The notes beneath the pieces were generated by a model, which saw nothing but the letters and a program-made list of their open reading frames with translations, was not told the origin of the DNA and did no database searches. The translations under genes and the position numbers were made by a program. From Novipirellula aureliae (GTDB lineage: Bacteria > Planctomycetota > Planctomycetia > Pirellulales > Pirellulaceae): a stretch of DNA of 64,000 bases. Positions 9,089 to 17,366 of this stretch are shown in pieces (positions within the stretch are counted from its first letter, which is position 1; each line of letters starts with the position of its first letter). Location: assembly GCF_007860185.1 (NCBI RefSeq), contig NZ_SJPY01000003.1, positions 62,001 to 126,000 on the forward strand, read 5' to 3'.

Positions 9089-10330
9089 ATGCTAATCAAC
9101 CGCTTTGCTGACTTGGATCCCGAAACTTCTGATTTTGCGGTGAAGGTGGTAGAGCGGCTGGTGCCGTATGCAATCGAAGCGCAGGCGTCTGACATTCATT
9201 TGCAACCTCGCGGCGATGTGGGCTGGGAAGTCCTGTTCCGGATCGATGGCGTTTTGGCGGTCGTTGATACGATCAAAGCTAGCCGTTTGAGTGACCCGGT
9301 GGCTCGCTTAATGGTTCTGGCAAGTTTGCCCACGTATCGCAGCAGCCAACCGATGGAAGGACGATTAAACTGGCCTACCGCTGCGTCATCGCAAGGTGCG
9401 TCATCGAAAGGTGCGTTGGATCCATCCATCTCGATGCGGTTAGGCGTTTTTCCCACCGTCCATGGACCACGTGCAGTGATCCGGCTACTTCGCCAGAACG
9501 ATCGGTATGATCGGGTCGAATCGCTTGGCATGTCGGATTTCATTACGGCCGAGTTGGTTCGGTTGTCCCAGCAAACCGATGGAGCAATTTTGATATCGGG
9601 ACCAACGGGTAGTGGCAAGACGACGACGTTGTACGCGATGCTTCGCGAAATCGCAGCTTCGAACGTTCGCCGTAGCGTCTTGACGATCGAGGATCCGATT
9701 GAGTCCATCATCGATTCGATCAGTCAAAGCGAGCTTGACCCGAGCGGTGGAATGACGTTGGCTTCGGCGCTTCGCAGTGCGGTACGACAAGATAGTGAGG
9801 TATTGCTAGTCAGTGAAATACGTGATCCGGAGACCGCCGAGGCGGTGATTCAAGCATCGATGACGGGCCATTTGGTCTTTTCGACCTTGCATGCTTCCGA
9901 TGTCGCCTCGACGCTTCGGCGTTTCGTTCAATTCGGAACACCAACCTTTGCACTGCGAAGCGGACTTACCGCGGTCCTCTCACAGCGATTGCTACGGCGC
10001 CGATGCACCCATTGCCGCGGGGTTGACGGCGGTCTCCATTCAGAGCAAACAAAGTGCGGCGAATGTTTGGGTTCACGCTATCAAGGGCGAATTGCGATTG
10101 CATGCTGTCATCGCTTTGATGGGAGTGATCCCGCAGGTGAAGCGATGGCGGACGCCTTAGAAGCGGGTGGTTCGGTCGCAAAGATGCAGGCAGCTTCTAA
10201 AGAAGCCGGAGCGACCAGTTTACGAGAGGTTGCCGATGAGCTTGTCCAGAAAGGGATTACCGACCAAGCGGAGGTTTACCGAGTTTTAGGTCGTTGCGAT
10301 TTTCAACCGTCGCAATCCGACAGCAGGTGA
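9089..10330 (+). CDS. GspE/PilB-type secretion ATPase, short form
   Basis: A 413-residue ATPase of the type II secretion / type IV pilus superfamily, which powers assembly of a pseudopilus or pilus from the cytoplasmic face. It shows the N2-type DIHLQP region (residues 34-39), Walker A GPTGSGKTTT (about 171-180), the Asp-box (TIEDPIE), the Walker B/His box stretch SEIRDPETAEAVI and STLHASD, and a C-terminal four-Cys zinc site (CTHC ... CGEC). The family is usually 500-570 residues, because an N-terminal N1 domain precedes; this protein lacks it. The start has ACGAGGGA upstream. No other secretion gene lies beside it, so it is an orphan copy. Its stop codon abuts the stop of the convergent methyltransferase gene. 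Confidence 0.92.
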   Translation: MLINRFADLDPETSDFAVKVVERLVPYAIEAQASDIHLQPRGDVGWEVLFRIDGVLAVVDTIKASRLSDPVARLMVLASLPTYRSSQPMEGRLNWPTAASSQGASSKGALDPSISMRLGVFPTVHGPRAVIRLLRQNDRYDRVESLGMSDFITAELVRLSQQTDGAILISGPTGSGKTTTLYAMLREIAASNVRRSVLTIEDPIESIIDSISQSELDPSGGMTLASALRSAVRQDSEVLLVSEIRDPETAEAVIQASMTGHLVFSTLHASDVASTLRRFVQFGTPTFALRSGLTAVLSQRLLRRRCTHCRGVDGGLHSEQTKCGECLGSRYQGRIAIACCHRFDGSDPAGEAMADALEAGGSVAKMQAASKEAGATSLREVADELVQKGITDQAEVYRVLGRCDFQPSQSDSR

Positions 10331-10915
10331 CTATTTGCTCAGCGCGCAGCGATAGACGAACGCGGGGGGCAAGTTCTGCCATACGGTCCGACTTTTTTCG
10401 ACCGTGGCAAATGTTTGCTGCAATCGCCGCGAAAAACGTCGGCCAGCCGGTAAGGCTAAGCCCTGCCAATACGCAAAGGTGGCGAAACGAGCCTCGGAAC
10501 TCAAGACTCCCATCATGGCGTCGAATATCTCGGATTGAAGACTTGTTGAGAAGGAGGCCCATGGCAATCCGCAAATCACGCTATCGATTTGCTCGATGCC
10601 CTCCCGTTCGCATATCTCGGCAATCTGCGTAACGCTGTCGTGATAGACGGTGGCCGATGGACAACGTTCGCGGGTCGCGCGAACGAGCTCACTCGAACGC
10701 TCGATTGCAAAGAATTTAGCCTCCGGATGCAATCGTTTGATAATCGCTTCCGTGAAGACTCCGGTGCCGGGGCCGAATTCAACAACGTTTCTGGCGGTTT
10801 GCCAATCGAACGAATCGACCATCGCTGTAACCAAACCTGGACTACTCGGAGCGATCGCGCCAACTTGCGTCGGATGGAGAACAAAGTTTTTTAAAAAAGT
10901 AAGTGAGTTTTTCAT
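10331..10915 (-). CDS. SAM-dependent methyltransferase, phospholipid N-methyltransferase-like
   Basis: Start taken at the ATG at 10915 (MKNSLTFLKNFVLHP), giving 194 residues; the frame is open to 11032 but the extra 39 residues look like noise. The order KNFVLHPTQVGAIAPSSP, then VVEFGPGTGVFTEAI (motif I, SAM binding), FAIERSSELV (motif II acid), DSVICGLPWASF (motif IV) matches the small methyltransferases grouped with PmtA phospholipid N-methyltransferases and the rRNA adenine dimethylase fold. The substrate is therefore uncertain; phosphatidylethanolamine is one candidate. The 3' end touches the gspE stop with no gap, so the two transcripts converge without a terminator between them. Confidence 0.85.
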   Translation of the reverse strand: MKNSLTFLKNFVLHPTQVGAIAPSSPGLVTAMVDSFDWQTARNVVEFGPGTGVFTEAIIKRLHPEAKFFAIERSSELVRATRERCPSATVYHDSVTQIAEICEREGIEQIDSVICGLPWASFSTSLQSEIFDAMMGVLSSEARFATFAYWQGLALPAGRRFSRRLQQTFATVEKSRTVWQNLPPAFVYRCALSK

Positions 10916-11083
10916 AGTGGAATCGTAGCAAAAAACGACGGGGTTTGCTGCCGTTTTACGTGTTCGATCGGAACGGCTTGGTACGGTCGTGGCGGAAGTG
11001 TCAAGTCTTTCGATTTTGTCTGGAAGAAACACGGAATGGATGAACGTCTTGGCGACTTTCGCTACGATTTGATGTCCGGCGGG

Positions 11084-12124
11084 CTAGTGATCTAGCTCTT
11101 CGCTTTCTTCGATGATCGTCCGCTCCTCTTCGTTGGCGGTCCAGTAGAACACGGTTCCGACAATCGCCATCGTGATTTTAACCAATTCAAAAACCAACGC
11201 GACGAGGGTTCCTGATGCCATCGTTGGTTTGGCAGGTATGACTTCGTAGAGCCATTGAATGACCACTTCGAAAACCCCCAAACCGGCTGGAGCAACCGGT
11301 AGTGCGGCCGCCAGCATCCCGATAGGAACGATGACCAAATGATCGGCAAATGTGGGTGGATCGGCGTACAGGCTGCGAGCGATCAAGTACATGCTGACAA
11401 CGATCAATAGATGAACGCCCAAGCTCATCACGATGGCTAGTAGCAGCCCCATGCGGCGTTCTTGAAACATTCTTAATGGTGCGGCTACTTTCGCAAGGAT
11501 GGCACCCACACCAGGAATCGTCCGTGATCGGGCGATGATTTTGTCAATCTGTTTGCCTCCGAAAACCAGACACAGCAAACCAAAGGTCCCGGCGAATACT
11601 AGAACGGCCGTCGCAAACTTGATCTGATCGAGTCGTATTTGCGTGACATCGCTTGAGCCGGTTGGATTGGTAACGATGATCGCCGCTGCGACAAGAAGCA
11701 CCAGTCCAAACAACCCGACGGCCCGGTCAACCAGCACCGAGGCAACCGCTTCCACTCGTTTTCCCGGACGTCGTTTGGCCAGAAAAAGAGCTTTGAAGAG
11801 ATCCCCCCCCACGCTGCCGACTGAAACGAAATTGAACAAAAAACAGATTGCGCTAATCCGGAATGCCTGGATCACTGATAGCGAAATCCCTTGACATCGG
11901 ACCAGTAAACACCAACGAGCGAATGACAAGCTGACACCGGAAAGCGCGATCACAAAGGCAACCGCCAGCAGTCCGTAGTTCTTGGGCTGTTCCTGAAGCT
12001 GAACCCAATCGATATGAAAGGACAGCCAAACGACGATTCCAATGGGCAGCGCGAACTTCGCCGCGATTTTTAGGGCGGTCCACGGTATCGGGATACGAGA
12101 TGTTCTTTTTCGGGGGGCGTGCAT
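11084..12124 (-). CDS. UPF0104 / lysylphosphatidylglycerol-synthase-like membrane protein
   Basis: A 346-residue polytopic membrane protein with about eight hydrophobic helices and the family's markers: an early LSFARWCLLVRCQGI-type segment, FNFVSVGSVGGDLFKALFL (about residues 95-113) and AVASVLVDRAVGLFGL (about 125-140). This is the transmembrane part of the LPG synthase/AglD superfamily (PF03706), often thought to be a lipid flippase when found without a catalytic domain, as here. Start taken at ATG 12124, three codons inside a TTG. The C-terminus is acidic (EESEELD). Transcribed away from the giant secreted gene on the other strand. Confidence 0.88.
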   Translation of the reverse strand: MHAPRKRTSRIPIPWTALKIAAKFALPIGIVVWLSFHIDWVQLQEQPKNYGLLAVAFVIALSGVSLSFARWCLLVRCQGISLSVIQAFRISAICFLFNFVSVGSVGGDLFKALFLAKRRPGKRVEAVASVLVDRAVGLFGLVLLVAAAIIVTNPTGSSDVTQIRLDQIKFATAVLVFAGTFGLLCLVFGGKQIDKIIARSRTIPGVGAILAKVAAPLRMFQERRMGLLLAIVMSLGVHLLIVVSMYLIARSLYADPPTFADHLVIVPIGMLAAALPVAPAGLGVFEVVIQWLYEVIPAKPTMASGTLVALVFELVKITMAIVGTVFYWTANEEERTIIEESEELDH

Positions 12125-12336
12125 GCCTAGCAAGATAGTTTTCTAGCTCTGGCTACGTAAGGGCATCGATTCCTATTTACTTGCAGGCGATATTATGCGT
12201 AACCTTCGCTTTCAATCAGAATGATCTGCTTGCTGTTGCGGAAGTATTGGGCGATTTCCTAATCTTCCACGTAAACCATTTCTCAACGTGTAAACGCCCA
12301 AGGCGAGACATGGCTGGACAAGGACGTCTTTGCCGG

Positions 12337-15300
12337 ATGGACTCAATACGACCGCTTTTTTCGAAAGCGTACTTGATCTGCTGCGCTCTCGTTTCGCTTG
12401 TTTCTGGCTCGGTTTTCGCGGAAGGGCCCGGGGAAATCGCAGCTTTGGATTTTCGTCTCGAATTGAATTGGTCGCCCAATGCCGACGATTCTGCCTGCCC
12501 CCCGCAGCCATTTCGAATCGAAGTTGAAGTGGTCGATCCGAACTCGAATCGCGTCAATGGCTCAACCTCGCCAGCGACCATTTCTGAATTAGAGAACCGC
12601 TGCGACGATGTGTCAACTTGCAACGCCTTTTCGATCACGCCCCCGCAAGCTGCCTCCCTCCAGCAAACCGGCTGGAGTTTCGAATCGCCGCTTGTCTTTG
12701 GGAATCGACGCGCGAGGGTGAATCGAACAGCAACGAGCAAGGGTGGGGCACGATTTCGTGTCCAAGCTTCCGCTGAGGCGGAGCTAGTCGTGCGGGTCAA
12801 AAAAGTCGCTGCCTCCGGTCCATTGGCATCGGTATCGTCCGATGATGGTGATGTGACTCGAATAGCGATCGCTGATTTAGCCGCCCAACCGATCGACAAT
12901 CACGGTGTGATTCATTGGACATTGAAGCGTATCGACGGAGACATGCTTCGTATTTCGATGGCAGATGAAAGACTCGTTCGGGAACCCAACACGCCGCTCG
13001 AGATCGTCGTTCGAGCGAACTCGCTCGTTGTACCGCAACGAGGTTTGCCTAACAACGAACCGTTGCAATTGATTTCGTCCATGATTCGATTGAGCGACCG
13101 TGAAACCGTTTGGACTCAGACATCCACTTTCTCGCTGGATTCACTTGGGAATTCCCAGCCGATCCAAATCACCGATTCGACGTCGTCTCAGCCAGGCGTG
13201 TATGAGCTTCGCTATGAAGTGGCAACCGAGAGTCGACTTTGGTCAAGGCTACGCCGTCGGGGAGAGATCGTGACTCGCATCGGTCGTCCTGTCGTTGTTT
13301 TACCGGAAAAAGAAAGCGTGGGCGGAGCAATCGATTTTGCGACCTGGCCAACGATCCAAAAGATTAAGTTCACCGAAATTTCGGACTGGGCAATTTCAAA
13401 TTGGCCTGTCTCAAATTGGCCTGTCCGTCAGATGTTTTCATCACGAGGACCTGCCTTCTTTTCGGCTTCGTCAGCGAGCGTAAAAACACGACCTAGCGTC
13501 GAATCCACGCAACTGATCGAGGAAATCTATGAAGGCGAAAAGGTTGCTCGCGTCCCGATCGGCCAATCGTTTGAAACCTCGTTGCCCAAACTACGCATTG
13601 GCTATCCCCACCATATCTCGCTTCGCTACCCAGCCAATCGAACTCTGAAGTTACGTATCCAAATCACAAGTGATTTGTCCGGCGAGGAGCAATCCGGCGG
13701 CGCGGACTACGTGGTTCACGATTTCCCGCGTGCTTCGGATCGATATGACGATGAAAATCAAAAATGGCGCACACAATCGTTTTTGTACTATGCAAATGGG
13801 AACGAGCGTATTCACATCACAAATCTCGATCGGCTAGGCGATGCATTGATCGAGTCGATTGAAATCAAAAGTGGTCCCGCTAAATTGGCCACCGCCTTTG
13901 AGCCGCCCATTGACCGTTCGTCTGATGATATGGACGCGAGCAAACAGTCGTTTCGTATGACCGCTCTACGACTCACCAGCTCCGATTGGATCGAGGCATA
14001 CGGAAAGATTCCAAGATGTCATTCTCTCAAGTCCGATTTTTCGGTCGAATCGATCGCCATCGACAAACTGGTTACCGCGACGACACGTGTTTGTAATTAC
14101 GCAAGTCTTCTTGGCGCCGATACGTTGCTCGTTGATGCAAACGAGGGTGGAAAAACGTGGTTCAAAACGAATCAGTATGCACCCACTCGATGTTCGCACC
14201 GCCATGAACGCGATCAGTTAGAAATTCTACTTAGCCTAGCCGATCGATTGGAGAAGCGGGTTGTCGTTGGTTTGGATACCGTCATGCCAATCGACGCCAA
14301 TCCCAATGAGAAACAACGATCGTTAGTCGCGTTGACGAAGGAGGTCGTTAAGCGTTCTCTGTCGCACCGTTGTTTCGCAGGCATATGGCTATCGTGCGGC
14401 CAAAACGATCAACCGAAATCGTTAGATCAAGCCCGATTGTCCGAAGATGAACAAAGGCAAGACAGAGACCGTCAGCGGGCCATTTATGATGCCATTGCCG
14501 AGCAATGCCAAGGAAAAAGCCTCTTGCTAGTGGATTTACCTGATTCCGCCTTTGTCAATCGGAGTGGTCCATGTCTCGTCGACAAGTCATGGCCCAACCA
14601 TTCGCGCCGTTCCTGCATCGTGCCTGTTGCGACACAATTTCGAGGTGCTTATGAGTGTATCTCGGCCGAGATGGAAGCGGAAAAGCGAATCGCTCGGAAG
14701 GTTGCCGATTTGCAAGGCGTTGCTGGGCAAATCGGATTGTCCGTTCGCTCGGATTTGGATTCTGGGTTGATTGACCGAGGTTTTGCGGAGGAATTGAACG
14801 TGTGGGTCGATCGACTCGATCCGCTAGTCGTCTTGCATGATGACACAACCATGCAAATGGGTTTGCAGGATGGCCTACGGAAAACCATGAATCGCGTCGC
14901 AGCACTCACGATGCAAAAGATGAACGAATTCGCATCGCCGGATCCTGTGGCTCAAACGGTTCACCTAAAGTGGGGAGTCGAGAATCAGCATCTCGTTCTA
15001 CTCGTCACCAATCAATCCCCTTGGCCAAGCAGCGTACAACTAAGATGCCGAAAAGCGATCGAGTGGGAATCGATCGGGGATTCATCAAAAACAGTCGATC
15101 AAGTCGAAAATGGGCGAGTGACTGAAATTCGTCTTGATGCTGGCGAAATGAAGTTGTTGAGAAGTGCCACACGTGAAGAGCCTCAGGCACTTGGAATGTG
15201 GACCTCCAGTGTTCAAGGGGGGGCCATCCGAATTGAAAAAATCAAGACGGATGTTGCAACCATTGTCGAAAAACTCGGTACACTTTCCGATAGCACACCT

Positions 15301-16023
15301 TATCAAGGATTATCAAACGGCAGTTTCGAAGCAACGGGAAATGTTGGCATCAAAGGATGGTTGCATGCCCAGTATCCAGCCGGTAGCGTCATTGTCGACG
15401 ATAGCGAGGCGACCGATGGAAAGCGATCTCTATGCATGAAGACGGACGGTGCGGGGTCACAGCAGACTTGGCTTGTGACCGAAACAATCACGCCGCCTAA
15501 GTCGGGTCGCTTAGCTGTGTCGATGTCGCTGCGTGCTGAAGCAACGCATATCGGATCTTCTCATCAAGTCCGTGTCTCGATCGAAGGCACGCAATTTGGT
15601 CAATCGTTCCGATTCAGCGAAACGGTGGCGCTGCCGAGAAACGGGCAGTGGCAGCCTCGCAAAATAGTCACCGAGGCTGCGACATTGGTTCCAGAGGAAG
15701 TTGAGACGCTCCGTGTGACGATCGATAGTTTGTCACCAGGAAAAATTTGGATTGACGATGTGCGGTTACATGATTTTTTTCCCACCAATCAAGAGCGGAC
15801 TGAATTGCAAACGCAATCCTTCTTGGCAGTACAAGGTATTCAGCGAGGCAACTTGGAACCCTCTTCAAAGTTGCTGCAAAACCGCTGGGCTCAACGCTTG
15901 ATCGAAGCCAGTTCCACGGACGAAGCGGTCACCGTGGAAACGCAAAATTCGCCCGCACACGTCGATACGCCTGGAGTAGCCGAACGATTTCGTAGTTGGC
16001 TACCAAACCCCATCAGGTTCTAA
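12337..16023 (+). CDS. giant secreted protein with carbohydrate-binding-like C-terminus
   Basis: Start chosen at ATG 12337, which begins a signal peptide (MDSIRPLFSKAYLICCALVS, cleavage after VFA); this gives 1228 residues. The frame is open 52 codons further up to a TTG at 12181 without support. The N-terminal third looks like beta domains. The middle (residues about 540-860) has alternating strand-helix pattern with KRVVVGLDTVMP and CFAGIWLSCGQ, which resembles a TIM barrel of glycoside-hydrolase kind, though I could not place catalytic acids. Near residues 1000-1140 a jellyroll-like module (SNGSFEATGNVGIKGW ... KIWIDDVRLHDF) matches the pattern of CBM4/9-like ligand-binding domains. It is probably exported and acts on or binds polysaccharide; this is inference. 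The second giant protein at 17367 shares the DDVRL/FDNLRV motif. Confidence 0.85.
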   Translation: MDSIRPLFSKAYLICCALVSLVSGSVFAEGPGEIAALDFRLELNWSPNADDSACPPQPFRIEVEVVDPNSNRVNGSTSPATISELENRCDDVSTCNAFSITPPQAASLQQTGWSFESPLVFGNRRARVNRTATSKGGARFRVQASAEAELVVRVKKVAASGPLASVSSDDGDVTRIAIADLAAQPIDNHGVIHWTLKRIDGDMLRISMADERLVREPNTPLEIVVRANSLVVPQRGLPNNEPLQLISSMIRLSDRETVWTQTSTFSLDSLGNSQPIQITDSTSSQPGVYELRYEVATESRLWSRLRRRGEIVTRIGRPVVVLPEKESVGGAIDFATWPTIQKIKFTEISDWAISNWPVSNWPVRQMFSSRGPAFFSASSASVKTRPSVESTQLIEEIYEGEKVARVPIGQSFETSLPKLRIGYPHHISLRYPANRTLKLRIQITSDLSGEEQSGGADYVVHDFPRASDRYDDENQKWRTQSFLYYANGNERIHITNLDRLGDALIESIEIKSGPAKLATAFEPPIDRSSDDMDASKQSFRMTALRLTSSDWIEAYGKIPRCHSLKSDFSVESIAIDKLVTATTRVCNYASLLGADTLLVDANEGGKTWFKTNQYAPTRCSHRHERDQLEILLSLADRLEKRVVVGLDTVMPIDANPNEKQRSLVALTKEVVKRSLSHRCFAGIWLSCGQNDQPKSLDQARLSEDEQRQDRDRQRAIYDAIAEQCQGKSLLLVDLPDSAFVNRSGPCLVDKSWPNHSRRSCIVPVATQFRGAYECISAEMEAEKRIARKVADLQGVAGQIGLSVRSDLDSGLIDRGFAEELNVWVDRLDPLVVLHDDTTMQMGLQDGLRKTMNRVAALTMQKMNEFASPDPVAQTVHLKWGVENQHLVLLVTNQSPWPSSVQLRCRKAIEWESIGDSSKTVDQVENGRVTEIRLDAGEMKLLRSATREEPQALGMWTSSVQGGAIRIEKIKTDVATIVEKLGTLSDSTPYQGLSNGSFEATGNVGIKGWLHAQYPAGSVIVDDSEATDGKRSLCMKTDGAGSQQTWLVTETITPPKSGRLAVSMSLRAEATHIGSSHQVRVSIEGTQFGQSFRFSETVALPRNGQWQPRKIVTEAATLVPEEVETLRVTIDSLSPGKIWIDDVRLHDFFPTNQERTELQTQSFLAVQGIQRGNLEPSSKLLQNRWAQRLIEASSTDEAVTVETQNSPAHVDTPGVAERFRSWLPNPIRF

Positions 16024-16093
16024 CGCGATCCCTCTCGTTGAAATACTTCATTCGATTGGAGGAGCCGAGTCAATTTCCTTGATGGCTAAGATG

Positions 16094-16537
16094 TCAGAAA
16101 AGTCGCAAGATTCCTGGCCGAATTTCAAGTCGATTCTTATTTGCCGCTAGCCCACGAGGCGGCCGTTTGTCGTGCCAGGTAAGTTCGGCGACGAAGACGT
16201 TTTCATCGTGATCAAGGTTATCGTGATCAAGGTCATTGTGATCAAGGTTATCGTGATCAAGCAATCGATAGCTGCCTTCACAGCGACGCGAAACCGCTCC
16301 ACGACCTCGGCCGATGTCACCTTCGAAATCGAGATACTCGATGCGGTGATCTGGCAATTTCTCTGCGACGATACAAATCGACTGATCGAATCGTACGATC
16401 GGTTCGGTCGCCCATGTCCGTAGCACTCCGTCACTCTCGAACATCCAATCGAAGTGTACGTCGCCCGACCGACCCAATTGGTCGCCTGGCGTATGTTCGA
16501 GGACAACAAACCGATTTTGCAAAACGTCTTTCTCCAA
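16094..16537 (-). CDS. stand-alone LigD-type 3'-phosphoesterase domain protein
   Basis: A 147-residue protein that begins at a TTG (no ATG in range) nine bases after the stop of the upstream TIM-barrel gene. It follows the pattern of the N-terminal phosphoesterase domain of DNA ligase D (PF13298): NRFVVLEHTPG, HFDWMFESDGVLRTWAT, then LPDHRIEYLDFEG and GRGAVSRRCEGSY. The two histidines and the aspartate of the EH ... HFD pair and the DHRIEY pair are present; the arginine found after HYDF in classical LigD is Met here. The role would be trimming 3' phosphates or ribonucleotides at DNA ends. A 15-base minisatellite adds the residues DHDNLDHNDLDHDNLDHDE inside the C-terminal half. Confidence 0.75.
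   Translation of the reverse strand: MEKDVLQNRFVVLEHTPGDQLGRSGDVHFDWMFESDGVLRTWATEPIVRFDQSICIVAEKLPDHRIEYLDFEGDIGRGRGAVSRRCEGSYRLLDHDNLDHNDLDHDNLDHDENVFVAELTWHDKRPPRGLAANKNRLEIRPGILRLF
16204..16261. repeat. in-frame 15-base minisatellite inside the LigD-like gene
   Basis: GTGATCAAG recurs at 16208, 16223, 16238 and 16253, a period of exactly 15 bases with small changes. Read on the minus strand it gives alternating DHDNL and DHNDL pentapeptides. The period is a multiple of three, so the gene stays open. Confidence 0.9.
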
Positions 16538-16546
16538 ACGTCGGAC

Positions 16547-17335
16547 CTAAAGGTTTCCCAAATACTCGATGCCCTGTTGCAATTCTTCGAGTACGGTGTC
16601 GCTTGGCATTTGTTGTCGGCCAACCACGAAGTAGCCACGAAACGGAAAATCCTCTAGCATCCCCAGGAGTTCGGGAAAGTCGGCGGTTCCTTGCCCCAGC
16701 GGCACACTGATTCCACGACCAGCGGACAGATCGATCACACCATCCACTGCGCTAACGACTTGAATTCGATCTCCGAGAGCTCGAATCGCCTCGCGGGGAC
16801 TGTGCCGATTGATAATCAACTGCCCCGGATTCAATGCGGCAGCGATGTACGCATTGTCGTTCGACTTGATCAAATCAGCCAGTTTCTCTGGGGACTCACT
16901 ACCCGTTTCGGCTGCCAAAAATGCGCCCACTTTCGCACCGTAGCGGCCCAGGTCGTCGACGACGCCTTGCAGCGATGTGTACCGCGGATCGTCGGTCGTG
17001 TCAGGAATCCCACCGATTTGGTTGATCACGACGGATGCCCCGAGGCGGTAGGCCAGCTGCATCGCTGCCTTGGTCGCATCGACACGGCGATCCAAATCGG
17101 TGGGGTTGTCGTAGCCCCGACGGGTTGGAAATCGAACGGCGGCAACCCGCAAATTCAGATCATTCAGCATTTTCCGCAATTGTCTAAGCCCAGTGTCCGA
17201 TAATTCCGAAGGGCGAATGCCATTTCTTGCATTTATTTCCACCGCCGTCGCACCAAGTTGCGATGCTAGCTGCAATGCTTTGGAAAGCTGGACCGGCAAG
17301 CTATCAATTCGGACTGCTATTTTTATTTCCGCCAC
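16547..17335 (-). CDS. sugar-phosphate isomerase/epimerase-like TIM-barrel protein
   Basis: A 262-residue protein starting at GTG 17335. It follows the xylose-isomerase-like TIM-barrel pattern (AP endonuclease 2 superfamily): LQLASQLGATAVEINAR, RKMLNDLNLRVAAVRFPT, AYRLGASVVINQIG, AKVGAFLAAETGSESPEKL, then GYFVVGRQQMP near the end. Members isomerise or epimerise sugars or act as hydrolases on cyclic compounds with a divalent metal; the metal ligands are only partly evident (AAETG, where Glu is the usual first ligand). The GTG start lies 31 bases from the divergent giant secreted gene, and the LigD-like gene follows nine bases downstream, so the two minus-strand genes are probably one operon. 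Confidence 0.85.
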   Translation of the reverse strand: MAEIKIAVRIDSLPVQLSKALQLASQLGATAVEINARNGIRPSELSDTGLRQLRKMLNDLNLRVAAVRFPTRRGYDNPTDLDRRVDATKAAMQLAYRLGASVVINQIGGIPDTTDDPRYTSLQGVVDDLGRYGAKVGAFLAAETGSESPEKLADLIKSNDNAYIAAALNPGQLIINRHSPREAIRALGDRIQVVSAVDGVIDLSAGRGISVPLGQGTADFPELLGMLEDFPFRGYFVVGRQQMPSDTVLEELQQGIEYLGNL

Positions 17336-17366
17336 GTTGATTTCTCATTTTGCGATTTTTTTTCAG

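Noticed and set aside
16147-16638. 163-codon minus-strand frame overlapping the LigD-like gene
   Set aside because: Shadow frame; its LITITLITM repeats come from the 15-base minisatellite, whereas the other frame has a recognisable domain.
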